Shown piece by piece: positions 54,119 through 64,000 of a stretch of 64,000 nucleotides of DNA; position 1 is the stretch's first letter, and each line of letters opens with the position of its first letter. Source of the stretch: Tetraselmis striata. Lineage: Eukaryota > Chlorophyta > Chlorodendrophyceae > Chlorodendrales > Chlorodendraceae. Below the pieces are notes generated by a model that saw only the letters and a program-made list of their open reading frames with translations, searched no databases and had not been told where the DNA came from. The position numbers were made by a program, and so were the translations under genes. Where the stretch lies: the NCBI GenBank assembly GCA_006384855.1, contig VCJN01003583.1, positions 62,001 to 126,000 of the forward strand, given 5' to 3'.

Positions 54119-54609
54119 TTTTGAAATATGGGCGTGAGGGAAAAGAACGACTGTCTCTTACAACGGGTCGCGCCCTGCCTTTATACTCGCGCACGCCATG
54201 GTACGCGCGCCACCCATTAGCGCATCCGCCACCTTGCGCCATCGCGCGCTGACTGTATTCTCCAGTACTTAATGCATATGTGCGAGCCTGAGTATTGGCA
54301 TTATCTATGTCCGTACAATACAGTATCCGCTGGTGCATCGGCCGATATCCTGCAGTATATTCTAGTACTGCATGGCGCCCATCATTGATACTCAGCAGTA
54401 CCGGAATCTTGATTGTGCTCGCACGGGCGTCCTCGTACTCGTAGATGTACAGCCGCTCCGCGATGTACGTCTGCTGCCGGAGATGTACTCGCGTCCTCGT
54501 ACTCGTAGCCGTACGATCGCTCCGCTGTCTACAGATACTGCTGAGAGTGTGCAGGCGTCAAGGCTCCAGACAGACGGTCAAACGCCTGCAAGACTGGTAT
54601 CAAACAACA
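54119..54609 (-). repeat. 5' LTR of element G
   Basis: 491 bp. The inner end is TTTTGAAATATG instead of TGTTGAAATATG. Private changes: CCGCTGTCTAC and CAGACGGTC. Confidence 0.92.
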
Positions 54610-56754
54610 CGGCCGTCAGGTTCGCAAGGCATAGTGGCCCGATACTGGTCAAACACGCGTGGCAGCCTGGGATAGTGCTGATATGGTAGGTTGAGATCAG
54701 ATTCCGAGGGCGGGACGTGTAGCGGTGCCCGGCGCGGCGGGTTGACTCGGCGTGCGAAGAGCTATAATGGTGCGACAGCGGGCGGAGCCGAGGGACGCGA
54801 CGCGGGCGATCTGGGTGTGCCGTGGGCGAGACGCAATCATGACGTCCACAGAGCAACAACACACCCACACGCAAAAAGTCTCCAGATATATGTCTAAGCT
54901 GCTCGCATGGACGGCCTGCATGCCAGAGGCAGCGTGGAGAGTGCCCGAGCTCCCCCGCCGAAATGTGTCGAGCGGGATGTATCGCAGAAACCGACGAAAA
55001 TTGACGCCGCTCAGCTGAACGTGCAGGCCGCCGTGGGACTCTTTAAACGAAATGACACAGGGGGAAACTCGGCGAGGGGGGACTTGGGGTACAATGGTTC
55101 AGGGGGTTCATTTTGGAAAGATGGGCAGCACGCGTGGGTGGGCGAGGGTGACAGTGGAATGTCGGTGGGCAGGTGAGATGTGCCCGCCGCAGTGCTGGGT
55201 GCCTGCAAAGGTATCGCGCCGCGACGCGTAGAAGTGAGACAGCAAAACGTAGAAATCACGTACGGGTATGGTAGATCCGTATAATCGCTAAACTCACTAT
55301 TATTAACGCCGTGCGGGTGTGCCGTGCCTACTCAAATATGATTCTCGCCCTGCAAGATACGGATGTCACACACGGCAATCCCATTTGAGTAGGGACTCCA
55401 GAAATGTCTCCATAGCACCTTTCAACTTTTCATTGCTTTTTGCTCAATCACAAAAATCCGGGTCATTCTCAGCTACAAATTTACAGGTTTTCCTACCACG
55501 ACGAAACAATATAGAGATCAACAATTTTCGGTGTGTAAGATGTCGCCGTTGTTGTTGTTGTTTTCTCAATGTTCCCGAAAACATAAACATAAAATATAAA
55601 ATATAAAACATAAAATATCATGAAATTATTCTTTGAATACTATGCGCTCATCACATCCTTTCATGCCAGCAAAACGACTTCACTAAATCGAGGAGGAGAC
55701 CCTTCGTCAACAGGCATAAGAAATCGACAGTGAGGATACGAAGGGGGAGCTAGTGATATTTCATCACTGAAAGAGGTAGGCATCGTCAGTAGGGATGTCA
55801 TCGGAATCGAAGTCCACTTGGAAAAAACGTATTTCCATGTTTGTCTGCGGAGGGGATAATTGTGTACGACATGTTTGTGTAAACGGCAAGGTCAATCCAG
55901 TTTGTGCCGTCGTCAGATCCTTGAATATTACAGAACTGGACTAATATGTTATTCCATGCTTCCGTATTCCAAAACCGTACGCCGGTAATCGTGTTGAATG
56001 GAGTTGAATGGCAAGGAAGTAAGGTGATGAGTTAGCGGGATCAGCAACCATGCCTCGTATGAGGCACCGCTTTTCCTGTCGAACGCTCGCCAACCTTGAT
56101 AGTTAACAGCAACATTACCCGACTCGGTCACGGTGTATCCCTGGTCAGTCTATGCAGCCAAAGCGGGAAGGCCTTGGATAGGTTCGTAGATAACCAACTC
56201 GGCGATGGATATAACGTTACTTGCGTTCGAGCTTAGCCAGGTAAAAATATCGAGTACACAGCATATCCTCGTATACTACGCGCGGACAATTTAATATAGC
56301 GTACTCGCGGGACAACGAGTACGAATACGGCCTCCCCTGCGGCGTTAGGGCAGAACCTACTCACGCCTCGACCCATGACCAACCACCCTGACCGTGCGTC
56401 CCCGTGTGGTCGCGACTGGTGACCAGACTGGAGGAGTGCGCTCTCAACCCTAAAACTTGGCTCTGGGTGCGAGCAGTCGTGCGCAGGTGGCGTCAGCCGT
56501 CTGAACGGCGAGCGGTTGGCGGCTGCAGGTGTGATCTGCGTCCTTTATTTGCCGACTCACCCACCCAACTGCACCTGCTGGTAAAGCACACGGCTCCATC
56601 TAGACCTCCGAAGCGGTGGCCGTTTTTTTCGAAACACCTTCCTTAGTACCAAACCTGGCTAGCTACGTGGGGGTTTGGGGATTTTTGTCGTGTCGACCGA
56701 GAAATAGGCGTTCGCCTGACCACCTCTTTGGTTGCTGTTTTGTTACAGTTGGCT
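54610..56754. other. Gene-poor interval
   Basis: No convincing gene. GC-rich to about 55280, then AT-rich. CCTACTCAAAT (55326-55336) and ATTTGAGTAGG (about 55385-55395) form an inverted repeat with a loop of about 50 bp. 55580-55620 has tandem AACATAAAATAT-like units. Short open frames only. Confidence 0.55.
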
Positions 56755-57290
56755 ATGGCGGCAGCAGCCGCCCCCGCGCTGCAGCAAGAGGGCCCATGTC
56801 TATTTTGCCTTTCCGAGCAGTTTAACGACGAGTACGGATCGCAGCCCACCCGCTGGGTCAACCACTCGTGCAGCAACTGCCTAGCTAGGCCCTCTGGTAG
56901 CGTTAGTGGACCTCGTGGAGCAGGACGAATGGGAGACGCTCTTCCATGCCGCCTGCTTCGAGGATATGGGTTGCGACTTCAAGATTTCCAACGCGGCGAA
57001 GAGCGTCAAGCTTCGCGGCTTCCCCCCCCCCCCAGGCTGCTGACCACCTGGATGGCTCACGTACAGAGCGACGCAAGCAAGGGCATGGGACATGGAGCTG
57101 CGCGTGGTCAGATACTGCGAGCATGGCAGTTGCGAGAAGCCGGGGGTGGGCTGCAAGGTGCGCGGATGGAACTTCCACACTGCTTATCGCGCGATGGAGC
57201 TGTTGGGCGGGTTTCATCACATCCGCCAGACGGGCAAGGACAAGGGTTATGGGAACATCAGGCGGAGAAGAAACAGTAGTACGTCACTGT
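56755..57290 (+). other. Possible small gene with zinc-binding residues
   Basis: From ATG 56755 (MAAAAAPALQQEGPCLFCLSEQFND) the first segment has C-x2-C and H-x-C-x2-C (NHSCSNCL), a possible zinc site. In other frames follow LVEQDEWETLFHAACFEDMGCDFKISNAAKSV (about 56905-57000), then, after a C run, ELRVVRYCEHGSCEKPGVGCKVRGWNFHTAYRAMELLGGF (about 57095-57220). The frame changes could be introns or decay. No family recognised. Confidence 0.35.
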
Positions 57291-57507
57291 GGGGAGGCAG
57301 ATGTAGGGAGGGCGTCCCCTGCACTGCCCATAGTGCTTCTGCTGCTCCGTTTGGCGCTTGTTGGTGCTCCAGCCATCGACTGATGGCTGCGCGCTTGATG
57401 GACCGATCTTGGCATCACATTCTACAGTGTTACAATAATGCATAAGTATATGACCATCACATAATGAGTCCCACATGCAGCACACATCAGATGGAAGAAC
57501 ACATTAC

Positions 57508-59257
57508 CTGCTGCATGGCAATCATATGTGTAGTCCAGCACCTTGTGCGCAAGCTCCGCCATCCGCTCGATGAACCGCTGTGGCAGCCCACCATGTGCCG
57601 CCCATGCTGCCTTGGATCTGTGCAGAGTGCCCTTGGGTGCCATGCAGTAGATGCATGGAGACAAGGATGAGAATCCACACAGTCCCAGCCATCCGTTGAG
57701 CAACTTCAAGTCGCCGCCCATGCACACCTCCACTCCATGCTTCTTGCCGTCTACCATCAGCCCCTCAGCAAGCAGGGTGTCAATCTGTTGAGGCAGGGTA
57801 GGGAGGCTCTTCATGACGTCCTCGTAGCAATCATCACGCAGGAAGAATGCGCATGGCAGATTGTTCTTCACGGAGTTTACCAGCAGCCCCTCCTTCCCCT
57901 TCACTCCCACCACTGATTCATCATCATACACAATCTGTGGCAATGATAGCATGCACATTATCACTCACATATGTCTATGTAACAGCATGCAGCAACACAT
58001 GTATATAATGTAACACCGACATGGCATGCATACCTTCGCAACAACCACTGTTCCATTTGCCCTTGTAGATGTGAAAATTCCTGATGCATCAGCAATCACT
58101 TGGATGCGCAGTATGTCCCCTGGTTTGATGACCTTTGCCTTCATCAAGGTGCGGACGCGCTGCTGCAGCACCAATCTCAATTGAAGGGTGGAGGTTATCA
58201 GGTCGTCTGAGGTCTCCAACCCCACCAAGTTCAGCTCATCCTTCTGCTGGCCCAAGATGATGTCAAGAGATGGAAACTTGCACATGAGAGACCCAACAAG
58301 CAACACATGCCTAAAAAGTTTCTCCACGTCCGGGTCCCAAACGTGTGACGCAAGATTGATAAGCCGCTGGTACCCATTTTACGATAGCCGCAACTCTGTA
58401 TAGATTTGCAACCCATTGTGCAACCACAGCGCTCGCACAGACATCAAGGCTCGTTCCTCTGCTTCTTTAAAAACATTATTGAATTGTTTTGAGCGCAAGA
58501 TGGCTGAGACTAGCTCAGGGTATCTCGCCAGTAGTGCGCCCAAGATGAAGCGGGGTGTGTGCGCAGCCCTCACTCTTGCTGGCTGCCCCACTAGGTCCTC
58601 TTCCTTCTCAATCTGCTCCCACTCCTGAGGCGGCGGCGGCTGCCTCTGCTTCTTCGCTGTGCCAGCATCACCGCAGTCGTCCGCTGCCTGGCTGTCGCTG
58701 TCACTGTCACTGTCTACGACCGTCATTGTGTACATCTCCTTCCAACTGTCGTCGTCACCAACGATCTCTGTGAGCCAGTTGTCTAGCATGTCGACCTTGC
58801 GGCCGATGTGCTTCCGGATCGTCGCGTAGTTGCGCGTCTCCCTCAGTTTATAGACCAGCCCGCTCGGCCGTTCCCTCACCGACCGGTATGCCGCCGCGTC
58901 CTCACCACCAGAGTCACTCTTAGAGCTGACCTCATCGCCACTAGCATCGTCGGCATGCTCGGGACAGTTGTATAGCTGCCGCACTTTGGCGCGGAGGCAC
59001 GATATCGCCTTATCCTTTTTTCGGCGCAGGATCGCATCCTCCTCGCGCTGTTTAGCCTCCTTTGCGAGCAGCGACCGCAACTCCTTCTCGACGGCCTTCT
59101 GTTTGTCCACCACCGCCCGGCAATACTGCTCTGCCTCCTCCGCACCCACTGCTCCGTTCACCAAGTGTTTGAGTGGAGACCTCGAGTTTCCCAACTCCGT
59201 GCTGGCGCGGATCATGCGACGCGCATTCTCTGCGGCTCGCGGGCTGCGGGTCGGCAC
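57508..59257 (-). pseudogene. Unclassified transposase-like protein, copy 1
   Basis: From ATG 59257 (MPTRSPRAAENARRMIRAS): a coiled-coil front (about residues 40-110), an acidic Ser/Asp region, then a conserved core (TPRFILGALLARYPELVSAIL, KFPSLDIILGQQKDELNLVGL). An intron 57935-58033 (GTATGC...CCACAG, in phase) leads to exon 2 with EVCMGGDLKLLNGWLGLCGFSS followed by CIYC. ADASG in exon 1 and GGD in exon 2 are candidate acidic catalytic residues of an RNase H-like transposase; that is inference. Exon 2 may end at a GT at 57507. One in-frame TAA (58379-58381) sits where copy 2 has Gln (CAA to TAA). Otherwise open. Confidence 0.55.
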
Positions 59258-59689
59258 TGTTGTTGCTGCCGCCCCGCCGCCCGCATTGGTAGTCGCATTC
59301 TCCGCTGCCTACCGGCGCTCGCGTCGTTATGCAGCTCGCTACTTCTTAGTCTTGACGGCCATAGCGCTGCTGTTGGGAGGCGTGTAGGATTGAGAGCCGT
59401 ACGTAGTACCGGTGTCTGGACCACCTGGCGCATGCACGGCATGCGCCGGTCCAGCGACCGACCACCGCCGCCATGGCCCAGCGCGTACCGCCGCCGCCCA
59501 GCCGCGCCGCTGGTCAACCCGCCGACCACGTACGGCCCCCAGGGTCCCGTACACACTGTACGGGCTAGGTATGATAGTATCAGGCATGTGCAAGGTACCT
59601 ACGGGCATACTAAGGGGGTGTTACAGTGGTACACCTGCACGCGGACGGTAAAATGTCCCAATTTTAGGCCAAAAACTGCGCTGTGTAGT

Positions 59690-60950
59690 TTATGGCCGAT
59701 TGTGTGTTTTCAAAAAACACGTCCACATAATCATTTTGTAGGCTCGCCGCACCAGCATTTGCGGATCCGATTTTGTAATCACTTGCCTGTTGATTAACAC
59801 TCGTAAGAACCGAACCGTCTCGAGAAAAGGAAACCAACCTGGGGAAGCTATGTGGGAGACCTGTCGATATGTTACTCGCAGAATGAAGACGAAATCCCAC
59901 GATTCGCTTAGGGGGACCAGCTTGAGATCCAGTGTGCTTGATATCATGTCCTCCGTAGCGCTGAGCCCCACAGCAGCCAGCTCCTCCCCTTGCCTTTTCA
60001 GCATGTCCTCCACTGATGGCCACTTGATCATCAAGTTGACATATGGCAGCACCATCTGCACCAGCTTCTCCATGTCCGCGTCCCACTTGGAGCTGCTGAG
60101 TTTGATGAGACGCTGAAATGCATCTTGAGATAGCTTCAGGTCAGTTTTTAGACCTGCACGGCGTTGTGCTCCCACAGCTTTCTAATGGCCGGCAGGGCAC
60201 GCCTCTCTGCTGCTTTCAAATGATGTTTAAACTGCTTATACTCCCATATGGAGGCCAGCAACTCGGGGTAGTTGGCTAGGAGGGCGCCTAGGATAAAGCG
60301 GGGGGTGTGCGCTGCTCGCACATCCGCTGGCTCACTAGGTCCGCCTCCTCCACGATGCCCACCTCCTCCCCGTCAGCTCCATGCGCGTCGACATCGCCAT
60401 GCTGCTGCTCCGCTCCTTCGTCACCGCCAAAACGGGCTCCGAACTATGCGCCGGGCCCGCCCTCCGCATACACAGACTGCCAGCTGTCGTCGTCTCCGAC
60501 TGCGTGGGTGAGCCGAGCCTCCAGCTGCTCGGCCTTGCGGCCGATGAACTTGCACACCGTCGCTCGGGTCGTCGCCTCCCGCAGCTTGTAGGACAGGCCT
60601 GCCGGCCGCTCCCTCCCCGGCTTCTGGCCCCCGCCCTCCTCGTCATTGCCGCTGCCCTCACTGCCAGCTTACTCGGCCTCGCTGCCATTTGACTCAAACA
60701 TGAGCCGTATCTCGGCTTTTAGGCGCGCTACCTTCTTGTCGCGCTTCCGGCGCAGGATGTCCGCCTCCACTCGCGCCCTCTTCTCCACCGCAAGTTGGGA
60801 CCGCAGCCCCTTCTCCACTTCGTTCTGCCTGTTGACAACCTCCCTCCAGCAACGCTCCGCCTCCTCGGAGGCCGTCGCTCTCTTCAGCAGGTACTTGACC
60901 TCTGACTCGAGGTTTTGCAGCTGGGTCGAAACACGACACTAGCCTCCCAG
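59690..60950 (-). pseudogene. Unclassified transposase-like protein, copy 2
   Basis: A diverged paralogue on the same strand, upstream of copy 1. Matching parts: the coiled-coil front (EEAERCWREVVNRQNEVEKGLRSQL against EQYCRAVVDKQKAVEKELRSLL in copy 1), ERPAGLSYKLRE and GDDDSWQSVY, PRFILGALLANYPELLASI, and LKLSQDAFQRLIKLSSSKW...KWPSVEDMLKRQGEEL. It is broken by a stop near 60670, a shift near 60150 and others. After STLDLKLVPL the similarity ends and no GGD/CxxC exon is seen. Confidence 0.55.
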
Positions 60951-62341
60951 CCTGTCTCGTAATTACACTGTGATGGCCCGAAATCGCGATTTTCCCACGG
61001 AATGGGCTTGTAATTGCTGTATATACCGTGTAATCGCCACTTTCTGCTAGGCTCGGTAGTCGCAATGAAGTTCCCGCCGGCCTGCATTCCGTAATATTGC
61101 TACCAGTACCATTCGTGCCGTCCCCACAGTACATTGGGCCCAATCGCGCCTCGCGCGCCTACCCGTAATCTTTGGGACTTCCGCCATGCTGTACTTTAAA
61201 GTCTCACAATAAGCTCCGTGACGACTCGCAACGGCCAACGCCCAACGGCATCGTACGGTAGGGCTCAAACCTGATTTTTTACAGCAAGTGCGGGCGGGCA
61301 GTTTACCATCGCAGCAGCGGCAGTGAGTAGTCCTACCCACCCCCACACGCTGCGAGCCGCCGGCGCCAAGTACTGGTGTGCCATCGGGCGTCGCACATCC
61401 AAGCGCCGTATTCCTCAGGGGAAGGAGGGCTAGACGCCTGCCCACGGCTAACTGTAGGGTACCGGTATCGGCACATTAGTAGCCCTCGCCGCGGCCCGCA
61501 TAAATGTATGCTTACGCGACGCGCCGGAACAGTCACTTGGCCATCACCACCCACCCCACGCCCGCCGCTCATGGGGCGATCATACACTCATGGGTTCGGT
61601 CACTCAAGGCCCGGAACAACGTCTCGAGGACACTAAAGCCTGCCGCCACGGTGGTTTTCGCCATCATCCAGGCGGAGCACGGCCGAAGCATGTCAGGTTA
61701 GCGGGGGCGAGTCACAGTGCGCACTGGACTCTCTGCCTAACCGCGACCCTCCTCCCCTCGCTGTCAAAGTGATCCCTGGACCAGATCCAGCACCCTAGTC
61801 AAACTTCAGAATCCGGCAGTATAGAACCAGGTCAAAGCTTCTGCCGGTCAGAATATGTGTCGACCCCCCCCCTGTGTGATCTGTGGTGTGTGCATATATG
61901 TTGCTGTGTGCAGGTGCATTATGTCTGGTTCTTGGCTATGCGTGCGCTGCGCCGCTGAGCGACTCAACGACCTACCACGACCCCCCACGGCCGATGCACG
62001 GCCTGCGACACCCCCCTAAGTGTCCGGACCGTTTTGAGCGACGAGCGGGCGTGCAGAGCGGAGCTTGCCTACGTGTTTCACCTTAAGTTGAGGGCGCCGA
62101 GGGGGTTGGAAGTGACGCGCTGGACGGTGCCCATGCTCTACTCCTTCCACCAGACCTTCGCAGAGGATTCCAGGTGGAAGCACTTCCCTACACGGAAGAT
62201 CCCAGGTAATAGGCGCACTGCCATCTGGACTGATAATTTTTCAGCTGTATACGACCTGTGCCAGTTCCAAGGGTGAGAAGGGGGAGGGCAAGCCACCAGC
62301 TTGGTGGAGTATGAAATGCTTCCCTACGGGTGGAGATCCCT
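60951..62341. other. Interval without a recognised gene
   Basis: Mostly short open frames. 62050-62206 on the plus strand (LAYVFHLKLRAPRGLEVTRWTVPMLYSFHQTFAED) followed by GTAATAG might be an exon of an unknown gene cut by the LTR at 62342. Nothing else recognised. Confidence 0.45.
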
Positions 62342-62832
62342 TGTTGAAATATGGGCGTGAGGGAAAAGAACGACTATCTGTTACAACGGGTCGCGCCCTG
62401 CCTTTATACTCGCGCACGCCATAGTGCGCGCGACAGCCATTAGCGCATCCGCCACCTTGCGCCATCGCGTGCTGACTGTATTCTCCAGTACTTAATGCAT
62501 ATGTGCGAGCCTGAGTACTGGCATTATCTATGTCCGTACAGTACAGTATCCGCCGCTGCATCGGCCGATATCCTGCAGTATATTCTAGTACTGCATGGCG
62601 CCCATCATTGATACTCAGCAGTACCGGAATCTTGATTGTGCTCGCACGGGCGTCCTCGTACTCGTAGATGTACAGCCGCTCCGCGATGTACGTCTGCTGC
62701 CGGAGATGTACTCGCGTCCTCGTACTCGTAGCCGTACGATCGCTCCGCCGTCTACAGATACTGCTGAGAGTGTGCAGGCGTCAAGGCTCCAGACAGCCGG
62801 TCAAACGCCTGCAAGACTGGTATCAAACAACA
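62342..62832 (-). repeat. 3' LTR of element H
   Basis: 491 bp, TGTTG...CAACA, single-unit subtype. The polypurine tract is at 62833-62843 (minus sense); the nearby CGCTATGCAG variant marks this copy. Confidence 0.93.
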
Positions 62833-62853
62833 CCCCCACTCGCTATGCAGTCA

Positions 62854-64000
62854 TCACGCGCCCAACATCTGCATGGCGAACTCTGCGTGCTTCAGCCTTC
62901 CCAGAGGCTTGGTGAGTGCATCCGCAACCATCTGTGCAGTCGGGCAGTACTCAATTGCCACCTCCCCGCTGAGCACCTTCTCCCGTGTGAAGTGGTACTT
63001 AATGGCGATGTGCTTGCTGCGACCATGGGTCATGGGGTTGCGCGTCAGCGCAATGCAGCTCTGGTTGTCCTCGAGGATCACTGTGGCCTCGGACTGAGCA
63101 CAACACAGCTCGCGCAGCAGCTCGCGCAAGAACAGCGCCTCGCACACAGCAGCACACAACGCCATGTACTCCGCCTCCGCCGTTGACAGCGCCACAGTGG
63201 CCTGCAGCTGCGACTTCCAACTCACTGCAGCTCCACAAAGCATGAAGACGAAGCCAGTGGTGGAGCGTCGTGACACCACGTCTCCGGCCCAGTCGGCGTC
63301 GCAGTACCCGTGCAGTAGGCCGTCAGCCTTGCCCCCACTGAAGGTCAGCCCCAGGGTTTTGGTACCCTTCAGGTATCGCAGGACTCGCTTGGCAGCCTGC
63401 CAGTGGCGCTCTTCAGGCTTGGCCATCACCCTGCACAACTTGCTCACAGCTTCGGCAATGTCGGGGCGGGTAGCCACCATCGCGTACAGCAGGCTGCCCA
63501 CAAGGGCCTGATAGGGCATCTCAGCAGCCAACGGCTTGTTGCTACCGGGGACATCGGCACCAACCTCCGCTGGGGTGCTCACAGCGTAAGCGTCAGCAAG
63601 GTTGAACTTGTGCACCATGTCATCAATGTACTTGGCCTGATGCACCTTCAGCGTCGCATTGTCCCAGTCTCGCTCCACCGCCATGCCTAGCGCCCAGGCA
63701 CAGACGCCCAAGTCCTTGATGTCAAAGCGGGCGCCTAATGCCGTCTTGAAATCCGCGGCCCATACTGCGTTCTTGAAGGCAAAGATCATGTCGTCCACGT
63801 AAACCACCAGGATGCAGATCAACTGCCCACCCTGCCAGTAGACGTACGCGCCAGGGTCGGACTTGAGCTGCTGAAACCCGTAGCACACCAAGAACTTATG
63901 CAAGGTGTTGTGCCAATTTCGGGGTGATTGCTTCAGCCCGTACAGGCTCTTCAACAAGCGCAAGACCATGGGCCGCCCTCTTGCATCGTACTGCTCACAG
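62854..64000 (-). CDS. Element H pol, C-terminal part (runs off the right edge)
   Basis: An open frame of more than 371 codons: late reverse transcriptase including YVDD, the connection region, and a complete RNase H with CDADW and SKHIAIKYH motifs, ending at 62854. Almost identical to D and G. A Tyr-to-Cys change (CEQYDAR in place of YEQYDAR) lies near the right edge. Whether H is full length cannot be seen. Confidence 0.9.
   Translation of the reverse strand, partial: CEQYDARGRPMVLRLLKSLYGLKQSPRNWHNTLHKFLVCYGFQQLKSDPGAYVYWQGGQLICILVVYVDDMIFAFKNAVWAADFKTALGARFDIKDLGVCAWALGMAVERDWDNATLKVHQAKYIDDMVHKFNLADAYAVSTPAEVGADVPGSNKPLAAEMPYQALVGSLLYAMVATRPDIAEAVSKLCRVMAKPEERHWQAAKRVLRYLKGTKTLGLTFSGGKADGLLHGYCDADWAGDVVSRRSTTGFVFMLCGAAVSWKSQLQATVALSTAEAEYMALCAAVCEALFLRELLRELCCAQSEATVILEDNQSCIALTRNPMTHGRSKHIAIKYHFTREKVLSGEVAIEYCPTAQMVADALTKPLGRLKHAEFAMQMLGA

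Larger units (their letters stand above)
48013..54609 (-). mobile_element. Nearly intact copia element G (6597 bp)
   Basis: LTRs 48013-48502 and 54119-54609 share the private variant CGCTGGTGCATCGG and differ by only a few bases, so they are sisters. The full gag-pol frame, leader, primer site (54105-54118) and polypurine tract are present. Flanks are CGGAG and CGGCC, not an exact 5-bp duplication. Slightly older than D by LTR divergence. Confidence 0.9.

Noticed and set aside
48008..54614. Perfect target duplication for element G
   Set aside because: Flanks are CGGAG and CGGCC, only three of five alike, so a duplication is not supported as read.

Overview
The window looks like nuclear DNA of a GC-rich eukaryotic microalga, most likely a chlorophyte. 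The reasons are Ty1/copia elements with one fused gag-pol frame, long G/C homopolymer runs, candidate GT-AG introns, many small fold-back elements, and remains of an integrated double-stranded DNA virus. The host assignment is inference. I saw no tRNA, rRNA or CRISPR array.

Layout. (1) 1-18656: a nest of one copia family, all minus strand. Outer element A (its 3' LTR lies left of the window) is interrupted at 4207-17088 by a rearranged tandem of two relatives (B and C) flanked by the 5-bp duplication GCCAG. C is interrupted at 9644-16298 by intact element D, flanked by AGAGC. (2) 18657-20119: a C2HC zinc-finger relic, GCACAACG-type repeats and one end of a CACTA-like DNA transposon. (3) 20120-23905: left arm of a virus-derived block: archaeo-eukaryotic primase plus the front of an origin-binding-type helicase, a basic helical protein, a zinc-binding protein and an 18-bp minisatellite. 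(4) 23906-30442: fold-back and dispersed repeats, a hAT C-terminal fragment and decayed copia element E. (5) 30443-37325: two opposed genes of unknown function with apparent introns, two fold-back elements, a 203-bp tandem duplication and a weak gene model. (6) 37326-46111: the other CACTA-like end, then the right viral arm: rest of the helicase, an unknown ORF split by a solo LTR, a small basic protein, a minor-capsid-like jelly-roll protein, a coiled coil, a fibre-like protein, a tyrosine recombinase, a C5 cytosine methyltransferase and one unknown ORF. (7) 46112-54609: decayed copia element F (plus strand) and nearly intact element G (minus). (8) 54610-62341: sparse DNA with two diverged paralogues of an unclassified transposase-like family. 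(9) 62342-64000: 3' end of copia element H.

The central result is that one viral primase-helicase gene is cut in two. Its front half is on the minus strand ending at 20120 and its back half is on the plus strand starting at 37348. Each cut lies against a 22-bp terminal repeat starting CACTGTGAGA, with the same AAA flank. This indicates a DNA transposon inserted in the viral gene, followed by an inversion (or a misassembly). Minor capsid, tyrosine recombinase, primase-helicase and methyltransferase together point to an endogenous polinton-like or related small DNA virus. Its major capsid protein, packaging ATPase and protease are not visible. The viral genes carry many frameshifts and stops while two 1553-codon retroelement frames in the same window are intact, so the viral decay is probably real and older.
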